A stretch of DNA of 7,503 nucleotides from Candidatus Atribacteria bacterium (GTDB lineage Bacteria > Atribacterota > Atribacteria > Atribacterales > Atribacteraceae): positions 1-7,503 of the forward strand of contig PWXL01000054.1 of assembly GCA_003561145.1 (NCBI GenBank), in the 5' to 3' direction. This document shows, one piece after another, positions 1 through 6,153 of the stretch. Each line of letters begins with the position of its first letter. Position 1 is the first letter of the stretch. A program made the position numbers and the translations under genes. Below the pieces are notes generated by a model. The model did no database searches. It worked only from the letters and a program-made list of their open reading frames with translations, and had not been told where the DNA came from.

Positions 1-345
1 ACCATGAAAAGTGAAAACGTTCTACAACGTATTCGCCGTCGTGTGCACAGAATGTTTGAAGAGGGACTGGTTGAAGAGGTAGAAGATCTTTTGGCCAGGG
101 GGTATAGGGATGACATACCAGCCTTCAGGAATTTTACCTACACACCTGTAGTAGAATATATACGTGGTGAAAGGACTTTATCTGCAGCACGCGATACCAT
201 TATTCAAGGTACGGTACATTTGTATAAAAGGCAAAGAACGTGGTATCGAAAACACCACATACATTGGTTTCGTGCCGATGAAAATACTGTGCAGGATATC
301 GCCGGGTATATTGTTCACAAATATTTTTCAAGGGAGGCATTGTAG
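1..345 (+). CDS. miaA: tRNA dimethylallyltransferase MiaA, C-terminal part (5' end outside window)
   Basis: MiaA transfers a dimethylallyl group from DMAPP to N6 of adenosine 37 in tRNAs that read codons starting with U. Only about the last 114 codons are present. The frame is open from base 1, so the ATG at 4 is probably an internal Met and the P-loop N-terminal half lies outside the window. The visible part matches the family C-terminus: a basic helix with RIRRRVHRM, then the GLVEEVEDLLARGY segment, then YIRGERTLSAA and the tRNA-contacting KRQRTWYR stretch. Two usual positions differ: the GY(K/R) motif reads TYT, and the Arg of TRxxAKRQ is Val (TVHLYKRQ). DMAPP is a product of the MEP pathway, two of whose enzymes are encoded on the opposite strand here. 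The stop TAG is directly followed by the next gene's ATG. Identity is fairly sure; the activity of this divergent copy is inferred. Confidence 0.86.
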   Translation, partial: TMKSENVLQRIRRRVHRMFEEGLVEEVEDLLARGYRDDIPAFRNFTYTPVVEYIRGERTLSAARDTIIQGTVHLYKRQRTWYRKHHIHWFRADENTVQDIAGYIVHKYFSREAL

Positions 346-711
346 ATGAATGAACACACGGATAACAAACACAGTGAGCAGAAAAAAGATTCCGGGGAGC
401 AGTACGAGAGCGATGCTGCACCCACCAATATCAAAGACATGGCTCTCTCTTTTGTAAGTATTATATCAGCTAAGGGATGGCAGTACCTTGGGCTCATGGC
501 TCATCCTGAAAATGGAAAAATTCATGAGAACCTGCCTGAGGCGAGAAAGGCCATTGATTTGTGTTCATTGGTTTTCAATGCCCTGAAGGTTGAACTGCAG
601 AAAGACGAAATACAGGAAATCGAAGGGATGATTTCAAACCTGCAGCTGAATTATGTGAAGAGACAAAACCGGGAAGAAGAAGGGAAAGCAGAAGATACAC
701 ATACCCAGTAA
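346..711 (+). CDS. DUF1844 family small protein
   Basis: This is a 121-residue soluble protein of unknown function. Residues 1-28 are polar and probably disordered. The core at about 31-104 has the DUF1844 pattern: a helix with MALSFVSIISAKGWQYLGL, a short turn (HPENGKIHENL), an EARKAIDLCSLVFNAL helix, then a KDEIQEIEGMISNLQLNYVK helix ending in an acidic and basic tail. No signal peptide or membrane segment is visible. The ATG abuts the miaA stop (TAG-ATG), and a strong AAGGGAGG ribosome site at 330-337, inside the end of miaA, sits 8 bases upstream, so the two are very likely co-transcribed and translationally coupled. The family is known only as conserved bacterial proteins of unknown role. 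Domain assignment is by pattern from memory. Confidence 0.75.
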   Translation: MNEHTDNKHSEQKKDSGEQYESDAAPTNIKDMALSFVSIISAKGWQYLGLMAHPENGKIHENLPEARKAIDLCSLVFNALKVELQKDEIQEIEGMISNLQLNYVKRQNREEEGKAEDTHTQ

Positions 712-806
712 GACAACGGATATTCAAAAAAAGAAGAGAGAATTGGGTCACATTTATGATTTTACATAATATACATTATGGGAAGCAATAAATTATTGTG
801 TTCTGA
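712..806. other. AT-rich convergent spacer with weak inverted repeats
   Basis: This is the only intergenic region where genes face each other (DUF1844 gene and hflX). It holds a 6-bp AT-only style hairpin, CATAAT/ATTATG at 765-770 and 775-780 with a 4-base loop, and a near-palindrome CAATAAATTATTG at 786-798. On the minus strand a run of seven T (complement of 726-732) follows a pyrimidine-rich stretch, but it lies about 30 bases beyond the hairpin. Neither direction shows a GC-rich stem followed directly by a U tract. The spacer probably ends transcription from both sides, but the mechanism is not evident. Confidence 0.4.
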
Positions 807-2009
807 TCATTCTGAGTGTTTCCGTACGATACCCCGCACACGGATACACTTTTCGTTCACTGGTTCCATGTCTTCGATATAGCCGTTCCGGTATATATCC
901 TTTTCTATTTTCGGAAGATCCTGGTATTCGGTAACGATGTCCACCTGTGCTATTCTTTTTTCAAGCAAGCGTGCAATCTCCTCGATCAGCCCCTCAGTCC
1001 CATACCCCTTTTTTGCAGAAACAAAGACAACCGGTTGGTGTTCCTGTATTTCCGGTGGTACATGAAACGGCTCCACCAAGGTGTCAATTTTATTGAATAC
1101 CACGATTGATGGCCTAGAATGAGCACCTATTTCACGTAAAGTCTGGGTGATGACCTGGTAGTGGATGGAGAAAGCCGGGTCACCGGCATCGAGTACCTGC
1201 AGTATCAGATCGGCATCGCGCACTTCTTCCAGGGTTGCCCGAAAAGCATCTTTCAGGGTTTCGGGCATGTCCCGGATAAATCCTACTGTATCAGAAAACA
1301 CGGTCACTCCGATGCCTGGGATAAAGGATTGCCTGGCCGCTGGATGAAGTGTTGCGAACAATTTATCCTGCACAGTTTCATGAGATCCGGTCAGGGAATT
1401 CAAGATTGTAGATTTACCGGCATTTGTATCCCCGACGATAGCAACCTGGGGAAGACCCTTTTGGTGCCTCAGAGACCTGTTCAGGTTGCGCCTGCGGGTT
1501 ATCTGGTGCAAGCGGCGTGAAAGGAGAGAAATACGGTCCTTGATCGATCTTCTCGATGCCTCGATCTGTTGCTCTCCTGGCCCGCGCGTACCGATCCCTG
1601 CCCCGGTTCGGGAAAGTTCATTTCCCTTTCCGGGGAGCCTGCTCAAACGGTAACGCAAGTCGGCCAGTTCAACCTTTATCTTTCCTTCAGCCGTACGCGC
1701 GTGTGCGGCGAATATAAGGTGTATAATCTCGTTCTTGGTCAACACGGGAACCCCGAGGGAAAGTGCAAGGTTATGCTGCTGTGTCGGGGTTATTTCCCTG
1801 TCGATAACCGCACAGTCACTCTCGGTATCGTTGATTCCGGCTCTCAGGGTTTCGACTTTTCCCTTTCCCAGAAATGTGCGGGGCGTTGGTGTATGCAGTC
1901 TCAGGCTCACTGCGCCTGTAACGGTAAATCCGGCACTCATGACAAGATTTTTCGTCTCAGGATATGAATAACTTTCCGGTGTTTCAGAAAGACGCCCGGG
2001 GATATGCAC
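807..2009 (-). CDS. hflX: GTPase HflX, divergent
   Basis: HflX is a ribosome-binding TRAFAC-class GTPase; in studied bacteria it splits stalled or stressed 70S ribosomes. This 400-residue protein shows the N-terminal HflX domain (FLGKGKVE at 46-53, HARTAEGKIKVELADL at 103-118, GTRGPGE at 140-146), a basic helical linker at 155-184, then the G domain: P-loop GDTNAGKST 193-201, switch I FATL 218-221, DTVGF 240-244, NKID 306-309, SAK 331-333, and a short C-terminal domain. Several usual residues differ: ETQLETDRR reads EQQIEASRR, GYTNAGKST has Asp for Tyr, and LDPTTR reads LHPAAR. The start is GTG, with a GGGGGAG motif 17 bases upstream, further than normal. The frame is open upstream and encodes RAFVV, which resembles the usual first strand, but no ATG, GTG or TTG is available there. 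It lies 53 bases after the glycosyltransferase and is last in the operon. Confidence 0.9.
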   Translation of the reverse strand: MHIPGRLSETPESYSYPETKNLVMSAGFTVTGAVSLRLHTPTPRTFLGKGKVETLRAGINDTESDCAVIDREITPTQQHNLALSLGVPVLTKNEIIHLIFAAHARTAEGKIKVELADLRYRLSRLPGKGNELSRTGAGIGTRGPGEQQIEASRRSIKDRISLLSRRLHQITRRRNLNRSLRHQKGLPQVAIVGDTNAGKSTILNSLTGSHETVQDKLFATLHPAARQSFIPGIGVTVFSDTVGFIRDMPETLKDAFRATLEEVRDADLILQVLDAGDPAFSIHYQVITQTLREIGAHSRPSIVVFNKIDTLVEPFHVPPEIQEHQPVVFVSAKKGYGTEGLIEEIARLLEKRIAQVDIVTEYQDLPKIEKDIYRNGYIEDMEPVNEKCIRVRGIVRKHSE

Positions 2010-2062
2010 AACAAATGCCCGGTGTGCTCCCCCTGTTCCGTGTTCTTGAGAGAGAGAACACT

Positions 2063-2683
2063 TTAAAGATTTTTGAGTATCTCCCAGTACATTTTCACCC
2101 TTTCTTTGAGGCCTTTCACAATACCCAGCTTTTCCTCTTTCATGACATGAGTGAGACCGGGCAGCTTGACCACCTTCACTTTGATGCCTTCTCTTTTTAT
2201 ATACCGGTTAATGGCCACTTCCACTCCAAAGCGGGCTATTTCCATTTCTGATATGTTTTTCAGGACATTCGTTCGTATGGCTCGCTGACCGGAGAGCAAC
2301 GGAGCAATTTTCTGCGCAAAGTCAGTTGCAAAGCGGCCTTCCTCAAAAACGCCGATGGTAACGTCAGCCTCTTCTTGTACCACCGGCTCGACCAGTTGGA
2401 AGACATGCTGAACTTTCAAACCGACCAGGTCTGCGTCTATCAGGAGCACAACATCACTGCGAATATTTTCCAGGCCCCGGTATAAGGCCCCCCCTTTGCC
2501 CACGTTATTGACCAGTTCGATGACCTCTACCCTGCGCTCACGGGCCACATCAACGGTTTTATCTTTTGAACCGTCACTGACAACCACCACGTGGGCAACC
2601 AGGGGGACCTCTTTCAGCACGTCAATAATGGGTCCGATGGTTTTTTCTTCGTTATATGCGGCTATTATAGCAGTTGTCGTCAA
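2063..2683 (-). CDS. Family 2 glycosyltransferase (GT-A fold), acceptor unknown
   Basis: This is a cytosolic nucleotide-sugar transferase of the GT2 type. From the TTG at 2683 it has 206 residues. Motifs in order: AIIAAYNEE near the N-terminus, VVVVSDGSKDKT (about 32-43), NNVGKGGAL (59-67), the metal-binding DAD at 83-85 (LLIDADLVGL), SGQRA (131-135) and FGVE (152-155), then a basic helical end. The SGQRA and FGVE pattern resembles small GT2 enzymes of the dolichol-phosphate-sugar or glucosyl-phosphoglycerate synthase type, but the acceptor cannot be read from sequence. No transmembrane segment is visible. The same frame is open to an ATG at 2803 and another at 2776, but these lie inside proS (77 and 50 bases of overlap) and the extra residues look like non-domain sequence, so TTG 2683 is preferred although its ribosome site is weak. 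The gene sits between proS and hflX. Confidence 0.8.
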   Translation of the reverse strand: MTTTAIIAAYNEEKTIGPIIDVLKEVPLVAHVVVVSDGSKDKTVDVARERRVEVIELVNNVGKGGALYRGLENIRSDVVLLIDADLVGLKVQHVFQLVEPVVQEEADVTIGVFEEGRFATDFAQKIAPLLSGQRAIRTNVLKNISEMEIARFGVEVAINRYIKREGIKVKVVKLPGLTHVMKEEKLGIVKGLKERVKMYWEILKNL

Positions 2684-2726
2684 ACGGCCGGAAGCCTGCG
2701 TTCTGTGGGGTGTGCTGGTTTCACTT

Positions 2727-3986
2727 TCAAATGTGAACTGATTTTTTTCGGATGCTTTCGAGGGTTTCAAGCACATCCTCCCTGTTGATGTCGACCCTTT
2801 CATCGCTGCTGCGTATCTTGACTTCCAATTGGTTGTTCTTCAAGGAGCGGTCACCCAGTATAAGCTGTACCGGGAAACCTAATAGATCAGCATCCTTGAA
2901 TTTATGACCCGCTCGAAGGTCCCTGTCATCGAGAACACATTCATAACCTGCTTCCTGCAGTGTATTGTACAGTGTCTCAGCAATTTTTACCATTTCTGCC
3001 GTGCGTACATGTACCGGTATAATGCACACCTGGTATGGCGCAAGGTTCCATGGCCATTGTATACCATGTTCATCATGATACGCCTCAATGGCAGCTCCCA
3101 TGGTACGGCCGATACCGATACCGTAACACCCCATGATAATCGGCTTTTCACTGCCATCCTTGTCGACGAAGAGCGCATTCATGGCCTGGCTGTATTTGGT
3201 ACCGAGTTGGAAGATGTGACCCACTTCAATACCCCTTTTTTCCTCCAGGGCGGAAGTTGTCCCGCAAACAGAACAACTCACTTCCTCTTCGGGATACCCC
3301 GCCTTGCAGGCACGGCAGACCATCATTTTTTCTTCGCCGGATTGGGCGACAATGAGAAATTCGTGAGAAAGATCGCCTCCGATAACTCCGGAATCCGCCC
3401 GTACGGCCTGGTATTGCAAACCACAGCGTTCAAAAACCCTGCAGTAAGCTTCATACATAATTTCGTAGGTATTCTGCATCCCCTCCCTGTCTGTGTCGAA
3501 ACTGTACAGGTCTTTCATTATGAATTCACGCGAGCGCATAACGCCGAAACGCGGACGGATTTCATCACGGAATTTTACCTGGATTTGGTATAACAGAACA
3601 GGCAGGTCCCGGTAGGAACGCAGTTCCCGCCGCACCAGATCTGTAATGACTTCTTCATGGGTTGGACCAAGGCAGAAATCTCTTTTCCTCCGGTCACGAA
3701 AGCGGACCAATTCAGGCCCGTAGACGTCCCATCTCCCCGTTTCTTTCCACAGTTCACCGGGTTGCATTGCCGGCATTAACAATTCTTGCCCCCCTACCCT
3801 GTCCATTTCTTCTCTCACAATACATGATATCTTGTTCAAAGTTTTCAGCCCGAGAGGCAAATACGTGTAAATTCCAGAAGAAAGCTGACGTATCAAGCCG
3901 GCACGGAGCATGAGGTTGTGGCTGGCGATTTCAGCCTCTGTGGGGCTTTCTTTCATTGTTGGGGCAAATAGGTTGGACATTTTCAA
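2727..3986 (-). CDS. proS: Prolyl-tRNA synthetase without INS editing domain
   Basis: This class II synthetase charges tRNA-Pro in the cytosol. At 419 residues it is much shorter than the usual bacterial form of about 570. Present are the N-terminal SNLFAPTMKESPTEAE, GPTHEEV (107-113), motif 2 with FRDEIRPRFGVMRSREF (139-155), motif 3 with MGCYGIGIGRT (285-295) and the C-terminal anticodon-binding domain with DDRDLRAGHKFKDADL (353-368). The INS domain of roughly 180 residues, a YbaK-like domain that hydrolyses Ala-tRNA-Pro, is absent. The flanks (SHEFLIVAQSGEE and RGIEVGHIFQLGTKYS) are joined by a short linker with C224, C227, C238 and C241. Start: TTG 3986 lies 7 bases after GGGAGGG, whereas ATG 3980, two codons on, lies 13 bases away, so TTG is favoured. 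The gap after ispG is 29 bases. Synthetase identity is certain; loss of cis-editing is inferred. Confidence 0.95.
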   Translation of the reverse strand: MKMSNLFAPTMKESPTEAEIASHNLMLRAGLIRQLSSGIYTYLPLGLKTLNKISCIVREEMDRVGGQELLMPAMQPGELWKETGRWDVYGPELVRFRDRRKRDFCLGPTHEEVITDLVRRELRSYRDLPVLLYQIQVKFRDEIRPRFGVMRSREFIMKDLYSFDTDREGMQNTYEIMYEAYCRVFERCGLQYQAVRADSGVIGGDLSHEFLIVAQSGEEKMMVCRACKAGYPEEEVSCSVCGTTSALEEKRGIEVGHIFQLGTKYSQAMNALFVDKDGSEKPIIMGCYGIGIGRTMGAAIEAYHDEHGIQWPWNLAPYQVCIIPVHVRTAEMVKIAETLYNTLQEAGYECVLDDRDLRAGHKFKDADLLGFPVQLILGDRSLKNNQLEVKIRSSDERVDINREDVLETLESIRKKSVHI

Positions 3987-4015
3987 TGTCTTTCCCTCCC
4001 AGCTGGTGGTAAGTT
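3987..4015 (-). promoter_or_regulatory. ispG-proS gap with strong ribosome binding site
   Basis: On the minus strand this short gap contains GGGAGGG (complement of about 3994-4000) placed 7 bases before the TTG of proS. It decides the start in favour of TTG 3986 over ATG 3980. No terminator or promoter is visible in it, so proS is probably expressed as part of the upstream operon. Confidence 0.6.
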
Positions 4016-5101
4016 TCAGCTATTGTGCTGTAATTGTTTGCCGGCAGGCGGTGTAAAGGTGATGATCGACTCGAGAAGGGCCTCCATACCCTCCCTGTGT
4101 GGAACGGTCTCTACGACAACTCCCCTGGAGAAAATTACGGCTCTTTCCCGCCCGAAAGCAAGTCCCACATCGGCTTCCCGGGCTTCACCCGGGCCGTTGA
4201 CTTCGCAACCCATGACAGCCACTGTAAGCGGTACGGTTTGCTTGAGTTTCCCGAGCCTTTTTTTCAGCTCACAAACCAATAATACCACATCTCCCTTTTT
4301 TCGGGCACAGGTAGGACATGAAATAATCTGAAAACCCCGGCGGCGTAACCCCAGCGCATTCAGAATACCGACGCCTACCTGTGTTTCCAGAACGGGAGAT
4401 GATGAGGTTAACGAAACACGTATTGTGTTTCCGATTCCCTCCCGCAAGAGCATTCCGATCCCCAGGGTGGATTGAATGATTCCGTCTGTTCCTTCTCCTG
4501 CTTCGGTAAGACCGATATGTATAGGATACGGAAAAGAATGGCTCAAGTTACGGGATGCTTCTTCATTAACTTCAATACTTGAAGATTTTGCAGAGAGAAT
4601 GATATTGTGAAAGGAAAGCTTGAGAGGCTCCTCGAGCCATTCGGCAATACAGCAAACAAGTGCTTGGGAAGGTTTCATCTTTTGAAATGCCTTGGGCAGC
4701 GAAGCGGCATTCGCTCCCAGCCTCAGCACACATCCGTAGTCCGCCAGCCGTAACACAAGTTCTCGATATTGTGCCCTTTCCCCCATGGTTCCCGGATTGA
4801 CACGTACCGCACCAACACCGCTCCCGGCTGCTGAAAGGGCAAGTTGCGGTGCAAAGTGAATATCCGCTACCAGCGGGAGAGGACTCTCGGCCGTGATTTT
4901 TTTCAGGCCTTCCAGGGACTCTTCATCCGGTATGGCGAGCCTGAATATTTCACACCCGGCCTCTTGCGCAAGCCTGATTTCATCAAGAGTGTCTCTATAA
5001 CGCGACGGATGAGTCCTTCCCATGGCCTCAACGGAAACAGGGTGGCTTCCGCCCACTCCCAGCTTGCCGAGGAAGACCTCCGCTGTATCGTGACGCTTCA
5101 T
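4016..5101 (-). CDS. ispG: 4-hydroxy-3-methylbut-2-enyl diphosphate synthase (IspG/GcpE)
   Basis: IspG converts the cyclic diphosphate MEcPP to HMBPP in the MEP pathway, using a [4Fe-4S] cluster. The 361-residue length is typical of the compact bacterial form. The N-terminal TIM barrel shows PLVADIHF (76-83), VRVNPG (99-104), LRLGANAASL (126-135), SAKSS (170-174), GLTEAGEGTDG (197-207) and IGNTIRVSLT (223-232). The C-terminal domain carries the cluster ligands C262 and C265 (SCPTCAR), C299 and the Glu of NGPGE at 306. Departures from consensus: VQSMT reads VEAMG at 24-28, NPGNIG reads NPGTMG, and GDTIR has Asn for Asp. All ligands and the main substrate-binding basic residues remain. The ATG overlaps the rseP stop as ATGA with only a weak ribosome site, which points to translational coupling. 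Dxr, from the same pathway, is two genes upstream. Confidence 0.95.
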   Translation of the reverse strand: MKRHDTAEVFLGKLGVGGSHPVSVEAMGRTHPSRYRDTLDEIRLAQEAGCEIFRLAIPDEESLEGLKKITAESPLPLVADIHFAPQLALSAAGSGVGAVRVNPGTMGERAQYRELVLRLADYGCVLRLGANAASLPKAFQKMKPSQALVCCIAEWLEEPLKLSFHNIILSAKSSSIEVNEEASRNLSHSFPYPIHIGLTEAGEGTDGIIQSTLGIGMLLREGIGNTIRVSLTSSSPVLETQVGVGILNALGLRRRGFQIISCPTCARKKGDVVLLVCELKKRLGKLKQTVPLTVAVMGCEVNGPGEAREADVGLAFGRERAVIFSRGVVVETVPHREGMEALLESIITFTPPAGKQLQHNS

Positions 5102-6153
5102 CGTTGCGTTGTTATCCTGGCAAAATCCTGATATGTGACAAACACCGCTAAAAGAATCAGGAACATAACGGCAACCAGGTAAATGATCCCCACCCTCTCC
5201 GGATCCATGGGCTTCCCTTTTACTTTTTCATATAAAAAGAGTAAGAGATGACCTCCGTCAAGAACCGGTATCGGTAACAGGTTGAACAGGGCCAGGAAAA
5301 CACTGATCACCCCGGCGAACATGAGAAGATTCAAAAACCCCAGCGTCGCTGCCTGGCCGGCCATTTGTGCTATTCCTACAGGTCCTGTGAGTTCCAGGGG
5401 CAAATGACCGGTGAGAACGGAAAAAAGCCCTACGATACTGAGAACGAACCATTGACCCACCTCGAGAGCGCTTCTGCCGAAGGCGATTAATGGATTGGTT
5501 CGACTGTATTCCATCCCGAAAACAACCTGAATGAGTGCCCTCTCGGCTTCCTCGTCCCATTGTGGTACGACGGTCACAGAGCGCCTATCATCTGCCCGTT
5601 CGATTTCCATTACCAGCGGCTCTCCGGGACGCTCGGCAATGGTTCCCGCGATATCCTGGAAAGTCTCCACCGGCTCCCCTTCCACGCGCACAATCACATC
5701 TCCCACGGAAATCCCCGCCTGGTCAGCGGGGCCTTCTTCCATTACCTGGCTGACTTCCAGGCGCCCGGTTGGAATACCTTCTATACTGAAGACCACAAAT
5801 ACCAGGAGAATGGAAAGCACGAGGTTCATACCCGGACCAGCGGTAACTATCAGTGAACGCTGCCAAATTGGTTTCCGGTCGAACCTTTGTTCGTCGGGGG
5901 CTTCACTTTCCTGCTTCCCTTCGATGAGATTTTCCCCCATGCCTGCCATCTTCACATATCCTCCGAGGGGTATAATGCGCAAAGAAAACTCTGTTTCTCC
6001 GAATTTTCTCCCCCACAGCTTCGGGCCAAAACCGATTGCAAAAGTAAATATACGGACTCCAAAAGCCCTGGCTGCCAGGAAATGACCAAATTCATGAAAG
6101 ACCACCAGCAGCCCAAGAACAAAAATGAAAGCAAGTATACTTGTACCTAACAT
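5098..6153 (-). CDS. rseP: RseP-type site-2 intramembrane metalloprotease
   Basis: This is a membrane zinc protease of the S2P/M50 family, which cuts transmembrane segments of substrates such as anti-sigma factors after a first cut. The 351-residue protein has an N-terminal membrane segment carrying the zinc site HEFGH (20-24), the GPGMN region (106-110) starting the next membrane segment, one PDZ domain at about 128-195 (with GPADQAGISVGD), and C-terminal membrane segments containing NLLPIPVLDGGH (291-302), whose D299 is the third zinc ligand. A single PDZ domain fits the Gram-positive form (RasP-like) rather than the two of E. coli RseP. The ATG has AGAGGAG 9 bases upstream and overlaps the dxr stop by 7 bases. 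Its substrate is not identifiable here. Confidence 0.95.
   Translation of the reverse strand: MLGTSILAFIFVLGLLVVFHEFGHFLAARAFGVRIFTFAIGFGPKLWGRKFGETEFSLRIIPLGGYVKMAGMGENLIEGKQESEAPDEQRFDRKPIWQRSLIVTAGPGMNLVLSILLVFVVFSIEGIPTGRLEVSQVMEEGPADQAGISVGDVIVRVEGEPVETFQDIAGTIAERPGEPLVMEIERADDRRSVTVVPQWDEEAERALIQVVFGMEYSRTNPLIAFGRSALEVGQWFVLSIVGLFSVLTGHLPLELTGPVGIAQMAGQAATLGFLNLLMFAGVISVFLALFNLLPIPVLDGGHLLLFLYEKVKGKPMDPERVGIIYLVAVMFLILLAVFVTYQDFARITTQR

Noticed and set aside
218..226. Idea that HflX lost its G2 threonine (LHPAAR), giving a dead GTPase
   Set aside because: Coordinates here are protein residues of the gene at 807-2009. By comparison with Obg-type FTTL, the G2 Thr is the one in FATL, which is present; only the following DPTT positions changed.
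765..798. Two inverted repeats as intrinsic terminators
   Set aside because: The stems are 5-6 bp and almost all A-T, and neither is followed directly by a U tract in either direction.
801..815. Short direct repeat TTCTGA with a TGATCA palindrome
   Set aside because: It is six bases long and overlaps the end of hflX, so it is easily explained by chance.
1161..1967. Open frames of 119 and 132 codons on the plus strand
   Set aside because: Both are antisense to hflX, which is supported by all G motifs in the minus-strand frame.
2684..2803. N-terminal extension of the glycosyltransferase to ATG 2803 or 2776
   Set aside because: The extension overlaps the end of proS by 77 or 50 bases, carries no domain sequence, and the GT2 fold normally begins just before the AAYNEE motif. 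I kept TTG 2683 but cannot exclude 2776.
2904..3593. 229-codon open frame on the plus strand
   Set aside because: It lies wholly antisense to proS, whose protein matches the family end to end. The antisense product has no recognisable motif and no fitting ribosome site was seen.
5531..6085. 184-codon open frame on the plus strand
   Set aside because: It is antisense to rseP; its Ser, Pro and Arg-rich composition is what reading the opposite strand of a real gene gives.
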